Of a stretch of DNA of 64,000 nucleotides, positions 48,205-57,799 are shown one piece after another. The DNA is from Lactobacillus bombicola (lineage in GTDB: Bacteria > Bacillota > Bacilli > Lactobacillales > Lactobacillaceae), in assembly GCF_900112665.1 (NCBI RefSeq), contig NZ_FOMN01000002.1, forward strand, positions 124,001 through 188,000, in the 5' to 3' direction. The notes below the pieces were generated by a model that made no database searches, was not told the DNA's origin, and saw nothing but the letters and a program-made list of their open reading frames with translations. The translations under genes and the position numbers were made by a program. Each line of letters starts with the position of its first letter. The stretch's first letter is position 1.

Positions 48205-51177
48205 TTACTTGTAAAAGCCATCAATCTTCAATCCATACGCTTTTCCAGCTGTCATATCATACTGAATTGTCTCATAATCAGCAAGTAATGCTTGTTGTTT
48301 TTTAGTCAAATACTTGGGATCAATTACTTGTCCCTTTCGACCAATTAATTCAAATCCTTTGTCCCCTTTAAAATTAATGGTAATTGCCGGCAATTGTTTA
48401 TGAACTTCTGTTAATAACGCTTGATAAGGAGTGACCTTTGAATCGGTCTGCTCTAGCATCATAGCAATAAAGTCACTTGAGCTAACAAAATTATTAGCTT
48501 TACGCGGTAATCTTAGCTTTGCACCATGAGCACGCGCATATTTGTTTGAATAAATGAAGTAACGCGTTGAATGCATCTCTACTGGGTATTTAGCAGTGTA
48601 ACTTTGTGAAATAATACTTGGATAATGATCTCCATAAAAGACTAGTGTAATTGGTTTTTTGATTTTATCAATTTCACCAATAAACTGTTTTACAGCCTTA
48701 TCCGTATATTGCGTTCCTTTAACGTATGTTGCCATTTGCTCACGAATAGCCGGTGTATTAAATAGTTCGCCAGAAATTTTGCCGATGTATTCATTATGAG
48801 GATACCAATTGTTATACGGCATATGGTTTTGAATCGATATCAAATTGATAAATTGCCCACCGCTACGTGAATTGATTTGGTGTAATCCATTGGCATAGGT
48901 AGTAAAGTCTGAATTATAACCACTCTTACCTAATTTCTTTTGATCAATAACTTTATATTTAGACCCAGTATAGACGAATTTATCAAATTTAAACCGATGG
49001 TAATCCTCTCTTCTTGAATAATACGTACCAATAAATGGGTGAACCGCAGATTTATAATCAAAATTCATACCGATTGTTGGATAAAAATCAAAATTAGGTA
49101 CGATTTGGACATATGGGGTCAAAGTTGATTTAAACATTCCCATGTTTAAACCAGTTAATGTTTCCCATTCCATATTCGCCGTACCACCACCATAGCCAGC
49201 ACTAAGCATCGTACCATATGAAGAACGAGACTTCATTGATTCAATAAACTTAACTGGATTTGAAACAGAGTGGTCAAATCTAATAGTTGGAAAAGTATTA
49301 GGATCAACAAAACTTTCACTTAAGTTAAAGACAATTGTCTGGTTATGTAAATCATTCTTACGCGTTTTATTAATTCTATCTGCAACCTTAGCATATTTAT
49401 TACTTAAAGTCTTAATTGATGAGGCCGAATAATTATCCGGTTGGTCCATAATTTGTAAATCAATATAATTTAGAAAATTTAATACCGGACCATTGACTTG
49501 AATATCACGTTCAGGGTTGCGGAATGTTTGTTTATTATCAAAGCCTCGATTAACGTGGTAGATTGCACCACCATCATGATTAAAACGAAGTGGGGTCATA
49601 AACAGTAATAAACTGACTAAGGCCCAAATACCACGCCGTTTCCAGGAGCCTCTTTTCTTAATCGGAAACTTAATTTCTAAAAATACATTAAGCAAAATTA
49701 CAAGTAAAATTGCAAGTAAAATTACAATTACAGTTGTTTTACCAATCATTGGAAGCAAAGTTTTCCAATTTACAATTTCACTTATTTCAGTTGGGTAGAT
49801 TGGTTCACCACGCAATAATAATTTAATCTTATTCGCTACTGCCCAACCAATCGCAATTAAACTAACTAATGTATTTGAGGTCCAATAACGTGTAGTTACA
49901 AAATAAAATACCGAAAATAAGGCATCAAGTAAAATAGTAGTTAAAATAATAGCAAAGAATCTCGTCCCCAATAAGTAGACGATGGCATTAATTGTCTTAG
50001 CGGTACTGATTTGAATTCTAAGATTATCTGATTCAATTAAAAATGAGCCAAAACTCAAAAGATAGAACCAAGACCAGGTCAACAAGTTAACTCGATTAGA
50101 GATAATAAACTTAATAAAAACAGCCCACAGTTTTTCACAAATTTTTGCTAAATTAGATTCATGATCAAGATAAGTAATTACTCGCTTAAAGGGCTTAAAC
50201 TGAAACAAATAGCGCTCAAGAATTAGATCCCACATACCAATAATTACTAAGACGGCAATAATCACCAGTAACTTATTAATAGTTGAAGAACCAGTAAACC
50301 GAAAAGAGCCCATAAATTTTGCCGAAATTGGTGCATCCATGAGTATAATTAATGGAACAAATAAACGCATTTGCTTAGTATTAAAGGTCAGAATAATTTT
50401 CTTAAATAGTAAGAAAATAGCCACTACCATTAAAAACATAAATGGTGATGAGGGATTGTTTAGGAATTCGCGATTCCAATCGCCGCCCCCATTACCAGCA
50501 ACTATTTGTGACCAATAAACTGCATCAAAGCCAGGTACACCTATCAAAACAACAACCAGTGATATTAACCCACCAGTAACTATTAAACTTAATGCTTTAC
50601 CATTAATTGACACTTGAGCTAAAAACATACCCCAAGCAAAAAAGAGAATTAAGTATAAGCCATAAATTGAATATTGAAATGTAAGATTGCCTGCACTGAG
50701 AGCAAAGCCAAAAATAGTAAGCAAGCTTAAAATAAGCCAGCTCTGCTTGCTTGTCAATTTATGCAACAAATCATACAAATGTGACTGAACTAATAAACTG
50801 AAAAGCAATCCCGCAAATAAAACTGAAGTACTTGCAATAATCGGAAATAACATGCCCCATGTGCGCCACATATTAAAATGACCAGGTAACTTACAGAAAA
50901 AAAGTACATAATAAATAATAAGCGTTGCACTAGCCATTAGCCAATACTTAAAGCTTTCACTTGCACTCAATTTTTTTCTACTATATACTGCTCCAAAAAT
51001 CATTGGCACTATTATCAGAGTCATATTATGTAGCATATCAGGCACGAAACGAATGAATGAATAGTGTGTTCTAGCAGCAATTCCCTTCAAGTTAAACATT
51101 TGAATCAACATGAAAAGAGCTGCAACCAGTAAGCAAATAATCTGTGCAACAGTTAAAGATTTTTTATTTTTATTCAT
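48205..51177 (-). CDS. Large LTA-synthase-like membrane phosphotransferase (sulfatase fold)
   Basis: 990 residues. The C-terminal extracytoplasmic domain (about 600-985) is an LtaS-type alkaline-phosphatase-fold enzyme: metal ligand Glu621 in NLSESF, catalytic Thr666 in GGGTANMEWETLTG, and Asp850-His851 in FYGDHYPS. The Glu-Thr spacing of 45 equals that of LtaS (E255-T300). Classical LtaS has five helices and about 650 residues; here 560 residues of helices precede the domain, with an extra block of about ten helices (1-330) before a second membrane region (350-560). It probably transfers glycerol-phosphate or a similar group to a wall polymer or glycan. It lies downstream of an LCP gene. Confidence 0.85.
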   Translation of the reverse strand: MNKNKKSLTVAQIICLLVAALFMLIQMFNLKGIAARTHYSFIRFVPDMLHNMTLIIVPMIFGAVYSRKKLSASESFKYWLMASATLIIYYVLFFCKLPGHFNMWRTWGMLFPIIASTSVLFAGLLFSLLVQSHLYDLLHKLTSKQSWLILSLLTIFGFALSAGNLTFQYSIYGLYLILFFAWGMFLAQVSINGKALSLIVTGGLISLVVVLIGVPGFDAVYWSQIVAGNGGGDWNREFLNNPSSPFMFLMVVAIFLLFKKIILTFNTKQMRLFVPLIILMDAPISAKFMGSFRFTGSSTINKLLVIIAVLVIIGMWDLILERYLFQFKPFKRVITYLDHESNLAKICEKLWAVFIKFIISNRVNLLTWSWFYLLSFGSFLIESDNLRIQISTAKTINAIVYLLGTRFFAIILTTILLDALFSVFYFVTTRYWTSNTLVSLIAIGWAVANKIKLLLRGEPIYPTEISEIVNWKTLLPMIGKTTVIVILLAILLVILLNVFLEIKFPIKKRGSWKRRGIWALVSLLLFMTPLRFNHDGGAIYHVNRGFDNKQTFRNPERDIQVNGPVLNFLNYIDLQIMDQPDNYSASSIKTLSNKYAKVADRINKTRKNDLHNQTIVFNLSESFVDPNTFPTIRFDHSVSNPVKFIESMKSRSSYGTMLSAGYGGGTANMEWETLTGLNMGMFKSTLTPYVQIVPNFDFYPTIGMNFDYKSAVHPFIGTYYSRREDYHRFKFDKFVYTGSKYKVIDQKKLGKSGYNSDFTTYANGLHQINSRSGGQFINLISIQNHMPYNNWYPHNEYIGKISGELFNTPAIREQMATYVKGTQYTDKAVKQFIGEIDKIKKPITLVFYGDHYPSIISQSYTAKYPVEMHSTRYFIYSNKYARAHGAKLRLPRKANNFVSSSDFIAMMLEQTDSKVTPYQALLTEVHKQLPAITINFKGDKGFELIGRKGQVIDPKYLTKKQQALLADYETIQYDMTAGKAYGLKIDGFYK

Positions 51178-51448
51178 ATTTCTAGTATATATCCCTCACT
51201 AAAAATGATGTTATTAACCAGTGTCTATACTTTTTACACTGCATTATAATCGATTATGTATAAATATGATCCTTGTAACTTATAAAATCAACCAGCAAAG
51301 TAGTACTTACTAAACTTAGCTGTAGCTACTGCTGCTCGATTATAATAAACTCAGGTATTTCTCCCTAACACTCGGAAACTATGCCTTAAAATTGCCAATA
51401 CTAAATCCAGACACACACAAGAAAGTGTTAATGATGCTATAAATATCA

Positions 51449-52558
51449 TTAATTATCACCTTCTTCCTGTATTTGATTCTGATAATCATTAAATATAGTA
51501 TAATCCTGAGTTTCAGGATCATTAAAGTCAAAGCCACGCTCTTTATTACGTTTATTCTGATACGTCTCATTATTATCAATCAACTCAGATTTTAAGCCCA
51601 ATTCCTGGCGCAAACGATCCGAAATTCGCTGTAATTCCTCAGTTGATTGGACTTGATAAGAAGCATCGTAAATTGTGGCATTATGACCATGAAGATAATC
51701 ATTTTGTGCCTTCTTAGTCGAACTGCGATAGTTAAGTGCAATTTGTTGCAGAGCATCAAAAGGAAGATTTGTTTTAACACTACCTGAAACTGAAGTTAAC
51801 ACTGAATCAAGTTTTGTTAAAGTACCCGGTGAAACCGTCTTTTCTATAAGTGTTGTAATTACTTGTCGTTGACGTTTCTGGCGACCGTAATCTCCTTCTG
51901 GGTCATCATATCTCATTCGTGAATATGCTAAAGCACCGCCGCCACCCATATGGGTTAACTGTCCCTTCTTAAAAACATATCCACCATACTCAAAGCTAAG
52001 CATTGGCTTCAATTTGATACCACCAGCGTAGCTTACTAAGCGCATGATTCCTTTCATATTAACTAAAGCATAATATTTAATCGGTACATTAATTAACTTA
52101 GAAACACTTGCCATTGCCATTTTGGCACCACCAATCGAATAGGCAGCATTAATTTTTTCTACCTGAAAGTTTGGTGTACCAATCATCTGTGCCATAGTAT
52201 CTCGTGGTACAGACATTAAAGTGTATTGCTTCTTTTTTGGATTAACTACTGCAACAATAATAGTATCAGTATTACCCACTTCATCAGTTCGATCCAAAGC
52301 TCCGGTATCCGTACCCATCAATAAAATTGCGAATCTATTCTTACCATTAAATTCCCCATGCTTAATTTGCACATGGGCACTATTATCATAAGTACTATCA
52401 ACAGCCTCTTTAGTTCGAAAATAGAGATAGGCCGAATACGCTACAATTACAAAAACAATGATGCTAAGGAGTAAAATTAAGGCATATCGCCTTTTTTTAT
52501 AATCCTTTGCATGTTTTTCAACCCGACTTTTGCGTGGATGATTATGATTGTGATTCAT
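51449..52558 (-). CDS. LytR-CpsA-Psr (LCP) family wall polymer ligase
   Basis: LCP enzymes move teichoic acid or capsule from undecaprenyl-phosphate carriers onto peptidoglycan. The 369 residues have a His/Lys/Arg-rich cytoplasmic start, one membrane helix (25-46: ALILLLSIIVFVIVAYSAYL), and the LCP domain with FAILLMGTDTG, RTDEVGNTDTI (Arg and Asp pair for pyrophosphate/Mg), MSVPRDT and YSRMRYDDPEGDYGRQKRQR. The acidic C-terminal tail is disordered. A terminator lies upstream; the 271-base gap to the LtaS-like gene has no gene signal. Confidence 0.93.
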   Translation of the reverse strand: MNHNHNHPRKSRVEKHAKDYKKRRYALILLLSIIVFVIVAYSAYLYFRTKEAVDSTYDNSAHVQIKHGEFNGKNRFAILLMGTDTGALDRTDEVGNTDTIIVAVVNPKKKQYTLMSVPRDTMAQMIGTPNFQVEKINAAYSIGGAKMAMASVSKLINVPIKYYALVNMKGIMRLVSYAGGIKLKPMLSFEYGGYVFKKGQLTHMGGGGALAYSRMRYDDPEGDYGRQKRQRQVITTLIEKTVSPGTLTKLDSVLTSVSGSVKTNLPFDALQQIALNYRSSTKKAQNDYLHGHNATIYDASYQVQSTEELQRISDRLRQELGLKSELIDNNETYQNKRNKERGFDFNDPETQDYTIFNDYQNQIQEEGDN

Positions 52559-52604
52559 ATTTCTTTACTTACCCAATTTAATTATACAATGGATATATTA
52601 TAGC

Positions 52605-52630
52605 AAAAAAAACAAGCCGTTGTCGGCTTG
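52605..52630 (-). terminator. Terminator of the mutarotase-like gene
   Basis: CAAGCCG-TTGT-CGGCTTG perfect stem (52613-52630), eight T on the minus strand. Confidence 0.85.
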
Positions 52631-52662
52631 ACTCTGATATCTTATTAAAAACATTAAATTGT

Positions 52663-53229
52663 TTACGTTAATAACAATGATAGACCAAATTCTTCACCAT
52701 GATCTTTTTCTAATTCTGCTTGTTTCATTGCAGCAACAATTTGATTGTTCTTTACTGCTAAGGCAAGACTAGACGAGATACACTGTAATTTAACAGCATT
52801 CTTGCTTAAAATAACTTCATTTACCTTTTCCTCTTTTGCCCAACCATCAGGTATATCAACTGCTAAAGATAAAGAAAATGGCATAGTTTTATAGGAATTG
52901 TTTTTCAAGTAATATTTAATATCAACTCGATTACCTTCAACAGCATAAGTTAAAATCACTTCAAAATGATAAGGAAATTTCTTATAACTTGAATTGTCAT
53001 CAATCAAAGCCAGACTTATCCTTGAATCACCTTTATCAACAATTGTCCAAGGTAGAATTTTTGCTAAATTTTCATTTTGATTTTCGCCAGTAAAATTAAC
53101 TATCAGGTTCCTTTGCAGATCACCATCTTTAAAATAATCGATTTGATTATTTTGAGATATAAGATTAACTAACCTTGCCCTTTTTTCATCGATTGCAATA
53201 CGCAAAATCGAACTTTCAATTATTTGCAT
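52663..53229 (-). CDS. Short aldose-1-epimerase-like protein
   Basis: A 188-residue protein resembling the galactose mutarotase fold: an N-terminal strand set (IESSILRIAIDEKRARLVNL) where LacX-type proteins have LKVxIxxxGAxLxSL, and later VILTYAVEGNRVDIKYYLKN and MPFSLSLAVDIPDGW. It is about 100 residues shorter than LacX/GalM, and the catalytic His and Glu are not evident (the GHPY-like motif is absent), so enzymatic activity is doubtful. GGAG lies 8 bases before the ATG. It may be a sugar-binding relative. Confidence 0.6.
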   Translation of the reverse strand: MQIIESSILRIAIDEKRARLVNLISQNNQIDYFKDGDLQRNLIVNFTGENQNENLAKILPWTIVDKGDSRISLALIDDNSSYKKFPYHFEVILTYAVEGNRVDIKYYLKNNSYKTMPFSLSLAVDIPDGWAKEEKVNEVILSKNAVKLQCISSSLALAVKNNQIVAAMKQAELEKDHGEEFGLSLLLT

Positions 53230-53258
53230 AGCTTACTCCAAACTTTCTTCTCATACAA

Positions 53259-53288
53259 AAAATATCACTTAACTAGGCTTGATGTCAA
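53259..53288 (-). promoter_or_regulatory. Promoter of the mutarotase-like gene
   Basis: -35 TTGACA (53283-53288), 18-base spacer, -10 TATTTT (53259-53264), 30 bases before the ATG. Confidence 0.7.
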
Positions 53289-53394
53289 TCATGGAAAACG
53301 AGTGTCCTAGCTTCACTATGACAAAATAACAATGATACAATAATAAAAAATTATTATTATCAAAGAAAATATTTTATATAAATAGAATAAAATA

Positions 53395-53506
53395 TTAGCA
53401 AAATCAGTTCTAATATATTATAATAACATTGTTCCCGAGAATTATAAAAATCAGTTTTTGGAACAAGTTAATAAAAAGAGCGCCCCTATAATAGGGGTGT
53501 TTTTTT
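53395..53506 (+). ncRNA. Candidate small RNA (promoter, two hairpins, terminator)
   Basis: The 488-base gap 53230-53717 has a plus-strand unit with no coding capacity. TTAGCA (53395-53400), 18 bases, TATAAT (53419-53424), then from about 53431 a GTTCC/GGAAC stem enclosing AAAAA-tcag-TTTTT. A strong terminator follows, CCCCTA-taa-TAGGGG with seven T (53481-53506). No ATG lies inside; one TTG frame lacks a ribosome site. The RNA would be about 75 nt. No plus-strand gene ends here, so the terminator needs another owner. Confidence 0.45.
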
Positions 53507-53624
53507 GCTTATAATTTCCCAAGCAATCACTAGATTTTTTACCACTAATAAGTTTACCATTTTATAGTTACTATTGCTGTTTAAAAAATACAAACAATTA
53601 ATCAAAATACAAGATAATATTTCA

Positions 53625-53694
53625 AATAAAAACACCACAATTAATCTCTATTATCTCAAAACATGAGATAAATCAACATCAAATTGTAGTGCTT
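53625..53694 (-). terminator. Terminator of the DHA2 efflux gene
   Basis: Outer stem AACACCACAATT/AATTGTAGTGCTT with one G-T pair, inner hairpin TTATCTC/GAGATAA, then TTTTTATTTG on the minus strand. Confidence 0.7.
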
Positions 53695-53717
53695 TAAATA
53701 AATATAATATTTTTAAT

Positions 53718-55148
53718 TTAATCTTTTCTAAACAAACGCCAACCACTTAAAATTACAGTTATTAAACAGATAATCATCGAAATAATAAAAACAACATGCA
53801 TGCCATAAATAAAAATTTCTGGTTGTTTCGGTAAATAGGCCGTTACTCGCGCACCCTTAGCATGACTCATTGCTGCAAAAAGAACAGTAGTTGCACTCGA
53901 TATTCCAATTACCATCCCTAAATTTCGTGAAAGTGAATTAATACTGCCAGCAATTCCTAAGTCTTTTTGCTGAACTGAACTCATTACTAATGAATTATTA
54001 GGTGAAGTAAAGATGCCACTTCCTAGTCCCATAATTGCAATGCTACCAACAAATAGCCAAATTGAAGAATTAAGATTACATAGTGAGTAACAAATTTGGC
54101 TAACTAATAAAAGAACTAGACCAATGAAAGTTAACAATTTTGGATTCATTTTATCAGAAAGTGCACCAGCAACTGGAGCTGCAAAAAATTGAACTATTGG
54201 TAAAATCATCAAAATATAACCTGTTTGACTTGGCGCTAAATGACGTGCATTCTCCAAATAAAATGGAGTAACTACATTAAAAAAGAAGTTAGTAATAAAA
54301 ACTAAAAGTGCACATAATAAACTTACTGAAAAATCGAGATTTTTAAACAATTTAAATTGTAATAATGGATTTTCAGCGTGGTTTTCAATTGAAACAAACC
54401 ATATAAAGCTAATAACGCCAACTAGTAGCATTGCTAAAACTGGTAAAGACGTAAAGCCAAATTGTTGTCCTAAGAAAATGCCCCCAAACAACGCAATCAT
54501 TCCTAAGGCAAAGCTAAAAGACCCCATTTTATCAAGGCTTGAAGTAGTGAAGGTAATATCCTTAGGAAGATAAATTGCACCTATTATTGCAGCAACAATC
54601 CCAACCGGAACATTCAGCCAAAAAATATATGACCATGATAGCTTACTTAAAATAAGTCCACCTAATCCTGGACCCGCAATTGAGCCTAGAGCAACAAAAG
54701 ATCCTATTGTCCCTAGTGCTTTACCTCGTTCCGTTGTAGGAAAAATTTCTGTAATGATACCATTGTTAGTGGCCATAGTCATTGCGGCCCCGATCGCTTG
54801 GATAGCTCTTGCTACAAGTAAGAATAATAGATTTACTTTAATCCCTGATAACAAAGATCCAGCAATAAAAAAAATTGCTCCAAAACGAAAAATTTTAATT
54901 TTTCCGTGAAGATCACTTAACTTACCGAAAAACAAAATAAAACTACAAACAACGATTAAATAAAGTGAAGCAACCCATTCCGATTGACTCATTGGTATAT
55001 GTAAGTCGTTGCTAATTACTGGCAAAGCAATATTGACAATTGTTCCGTCAAGCGTAGACATAAAAGTAAAAAGACCTACAGCTACTAATATCCACCAGCG
55101 ATTTTTTTGTACTTTTTGATCATTTTGGTAACTTAAAGTTTCCGTCAT
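53718..55148 (-). CDS. MFS multidrug efflux protein, DHA2 family (EmrB/QacA-like)
   Basis: A 476-residue proton-driven exporter with 14 predicted helices. DHA2 marks are LFTFMSTLDGTIVNIALPVI (motif D1), FGKLSDLHGKIKIFRFG (motif A) and the motif C segment ATIGSFVALGSIAGPGLGGL. The drug range is not predictable. It starts after AAGGAG-like GGAG. It lies between a putative sRNA and the galactitol-type PTS regulator with no partner gene (no EmrA or TetR regulator nearby), so it is likely expressed alone. Confidence 0.9.
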   Translation of the reverse strand: MTETLSYQNDQKVQKNRWWILVAVGLFTFMSTLDGTIVNIALPVISNDLHIPMSQSEWVASLYLIVVCSFILFFGKLSDLHGKIKIFRFGAIFFIAGSLLSGIKVNLLFLLVARAIQAIGAAMTMATNNGIITEIFPTTERGKALGTIGSFVALGSIAGPGLGGLILSKLSWSYIFWLNVPVGIVAAIIGAIYLPKDITFTTSSLDKMGSFSFALGMIALFGGIFLGQQFGFTSLPVLAMLLVGVISFIWFVSIENHAENPLLQFKLFKNLDFSVSLLCALLVFITNFFFNVVTPFYLENARHLAPSQTGYILMILPIVQFFAAPVAGALSDKMNPKLLTFIGLVLLLVSQICYSLCNLNSSIWLFVGSIAIMGLGSGIFTSPNNSLVMSSVQQKDLGIAGSINSLSRNLGMVIGISSATTVLFAAMSHAKGARVTAYLPKQPEIFIYGMHVVFIISMIICLITVILSGWRLFRKD

Positions 55149-55239
55149 TTCTACCAGTCTCCTTAGTTTTTAATTTTGGTTAGGTACCTTATAAGATTCA
55201 ATTATACACTTTATTTTCACTAATGCAAAATAATCAAAA

Positions 55240-55264
55240 GCGACCACCTTATTTCTGTGGTCGC
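55240..55264. terminator. Terminator of the galactitol-type PTS operon
   Basis: GCGACCAC/GTGGTCGC with a 9-base loop; T-rich on both strands (TTTTGATT minus, ATTCTTTTT plus). It lies 69 bases after the regulator stop. Confidence 0.75.
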
Positions 55265-55332
55265 ATTCTTTTTCATATTTATTAGTCCAATTAACAGTAA
55301 GCTAAATTAATATTTTTTAACTACCATTTTAT

Positions 55333-57441
55333 TTAAAAGCATAATAAAATTTGGCGTACTTCTCGAATAGATTTAGCCTTAAGTAAGCGCAAAACATTTT
55401 CTTTATCCCTAACTATATCAATTAGTTGTTCCAAAGCCTTTTCATGTTCACGTTTCATTCCTGGTGATAAGACAAACATACAGGTCACGATTTCTTTTTG
55501 TTGACAAGCTTCTATTACTAAAGGATGATCTAGTAAAATTAGCACTATACCTGCTTTTTTACTACTAGTATCAGGTGCAGCATGTGCTAAAAAGATATTA
55601 TTAGCTATCAGCATATACGGTCCATATTGCTCAATTAAATGTATAATCTTTTCGCAATAATATTCATCGATAATTCCGTCTTGCTCTAAGATCTCACATC
55701 CAAAATGCAGCACGTCCTGCCAATTCCAATCATCATTATTATGTAAAAACTTGATATGATTTGCAGATAACAGATTACTTAAAGTTGGTAAATTATAATG
55801 AACAGATTTTTGATTTTTTGGAAAAATAAAGCGATCTAAGCTCATTCTTAAGCCATTTTCATCTTTAACATCTGCATACTCATTGATGATAGAGACTAAA
55901 CTATTAACAGCACTTTCATTATGCTCAATTTTACGTGGAATTTTTTGGCGTAATAATTTTTCAATCGCACTTTGATCATGCTTAGTCAGAACAGCTCTAA
56001 CATTTACAACTGGAATAGGATATACGGTATCAGTTAAATTAGCCGTGCTAATAATTAATTTTGCTTGATAAGACCGCTTAAAAATTTGCGGTAAATCACG
56101 AATTTCTAGTGGTAAAGAAAATTTTATCAATGGATACATTTTACTGAGTTCTTGATAAAGCATAGCAGATGTACCTATTCCACTAGAGCAAACAACTAAA
56201 ACATCTGCTAATGCTGCTCGTTGTAACTTGTCCATATCTGAAAAATCTTGATAATTTTTATGGCTAACTGATCCAAAATACAAGTATATTAAAGCAACTT
56301 CATTGCTTGATAATCTTTTATGTAAGAATTGTTCAAGTGGTGCACATGCAACTGCTGTAAATTTAACCAATTCTGGATACTGCCGTTTGATTTCATCTAC
56401 TTCATTTGAAGAAAATGGTAAATCAAACTTCACTCGGAAAAAAGTGGCATACAAATGGTTACATAAAACTTGAGTAAATAATTTATCAGAAATTTTTTGC
56501 TCTGTTAATTGCTCATAACGAAAAATAATTTCTTGGGCAATACTATCTAAATTATGGTATAAATCGGCCTTAACACAATTAACTTTAGTAGCTTGTGAAC
56601 ACAAAACAAATTTACTAAGAAAAACCACTTCACCTCTAGGCACCTTTTTTCCAATTAATGATTGTAATATTTTTTCACAGGTAAATAAAACATTGCTTGT
56701 ATTAATTTTTATCCACTCTAAGTCTGCTGTGCTAAAAATACATAATCCATGCCCAATCCGCCATCTTGTAAAAGTTAACAAATATGCTAATTGTTCAATA
56801 GAATTTTCCGAAAAAGTCATTTCCAACTGCTTTTGCGCAGTACTAATTATTGTCTTAGCTTCAGTAATTGAAAAATCCAAATGCTTGATAAACTTAAAAA
56901 CCAGCTTATTTTGATAAAGCAGTAATTCGTATATTACTCCTCGTATTGTCGACTCATCACTAATAATTCGATGCCCGAATCTAGAACTAGCGATTTTGAG
57001 TTGCGGAAAACGCTCATTAAGTGCTTTAAAATCCTTAATGATTGTATTACGTGAGCAGGAAAATTTTCTTGCCAATACATTAATTGAGCAATATTTGTTT
57101 TCCCCGATTAGCATCAAAACAATCATTATTTGTCGATCAGCGGCGTTGACACTTTTAATTTTACTATACCTAGATACGGTTTCCATTATCCCAGCATCAG
57201 CCAACAATTTCTTTTTTGTCTGATTAGTAATTTTATAACCATATTTAGGAACGTTAATGATTTCGTCTAAATTATTTTGACGTAAAGTTTGATTAATTAA
57301 TTTTAACCAATTAAAAGCTGTTCGCCGCGAAATACTAAAAGTTTCTAAAATTTCTTTTAAACTTACAAAACCAGGGGATTTAACCAAATAATTTAATAGC
57401 CTTTTTGCCTTAACGGAACTGGCAGAATTGCTTGTCATCAT
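55333..57441 (-). CDS. PRD-type transcriptional regulator with EIIB and EIIA domains
   Basis: A 702-residue PTS-controlled activator. HTH domains (about 10-150), PRD regions (about 200-400), a GatB-like EIIB with phosphocysteine Cys421 in VVCSSGIGTSAM, and a C-terminal EIIA with AHAAPDTSSKKAG. A GTG nine bases upstream is in frame, but GAAGGG lies 8 bases before the ATG at 57441, which is chosen. It is the last gene of the IIA-IIC-IIB-regulator operon and so controls itself. Similar to the regulator at 3392-5428, but that one lacks the Cys. Confidence 0.9.
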   Translation of the reverse strand: MMTSNSASSVKAKRLLNYLVKSPGFVSLKEILETFSISRRTAFNWLKLINQTLRQNNLDEIINVPKYGYKITNQTKKKLLADAGIMETVSRYSKIKSVNAADRQIMIVLMLIGENKYCSINVLARKFSCSRNTIIKDFKALNERFPQLKIASSRFGHRIISDESTIRGVIYELLLYQNKLVFKFIKHLDFSITEAKTIISTAQKQLEMTFSENSIEQLAYLLTFTRWRIGHGLCIFSTADLEWIKINTSNVLFTCEKILQSLIGKKVPRGEVVFLSKFVLCSQATKVNCVKADLYHNLDSIAQEIIFRYEQLTEQKISDKLFTQVLCNHLYATFFRVKFDLPFSSNEVDEIKRQYPELVKFTAVACAPLEQFLHKRLSSNEVALIYLYFGSVSHKNYQDFSDMDKLQRAALADVLVVCSSGIGTSAMLYQELSKMYPLIKFSLPLEIRDLPQIFKRSYQAKLIISTANLTDTVYPIPVVNVRAVLTKHDQSAIEKLLRQKIPRKIEHNESAVNSLVSIINEYADVKDENGLRMSLDRFIFPKNQKSVHYNLPTLSNLLSANHIKFLHNNDDWNWQDVLHFGCEILEQDGIIDEYYCEKIIHLIEQYGPYMLIANNIFLAHAAPDTSSKKAGIVLILLDHPLVIEACQQKEIVTCMFVLSPGMKREHEKALEQLIDIVRDKENVLRLLKAKSIREVRQILLCF

Positions 57442-57490
57442 GTTAATCACCCTTCAAATTTTAGTATCTTAGCAATTTGACAAAATAAAA

Positions 57491-57781
57491 CTAAAGACCC
57501 AATTTTTTAACTACTTCATCGATGACATTTTCAACACCAATATTTGTTAACAATGGTAAGCCATTAATTACTGGTGTATTAATAGCCTCATTATCATATT
57601 GAGTTGTGGTAATCACTAGGTCGTAGTCATTAGCCAATGATTCGACTTGGGCCACAGAAGACTGACCTAAAGTATATTCAGCTGCAGAAATTCCTCGATT
57701 AGCTAATTCTTCTTGTAGCTTATTCATTGCCGACGTACTTGTAACTACCCCAGCTCCACAGGCAACTAAAATTTTTTTCAT
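57491..57781 (-). CDS. gatB: PTS galactitol-type IIB subunit
   Basis: 96 residues with phosphoacceptor Cys8 in KKILVACGAGVVTSTSAMNK, the GatB signature CGxGxxTS. Cytoplasmic phosphocarrier between IIA and IIC. AAGGAG lies before the ATG. It is 18 bases after IIC and 49 bases before the regulator. Substrate: galactitol or a related polyol/ketose; the family is broad. Confidence 0.92.
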   Translation of the reverse strand: MKKILVACGAGVVTSTSAMNKLQEELANRGISAAEYTLGQSSVAQVESLANDYDLVITTTQYDNEAINTPVINGLPLLTNIGVENVIDEVVKKLGL

Positions 57782-57799
57782 AATATATTCTCCTTAATT

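Noticed and set aside
51379-51579. Small minus-strand frame overlapping the LCP gene 3' end
   Set aside because: It is a shadow of the LCP gene in another frame, with no ribosome site and low-complexity Ile/Leu/Arg content.
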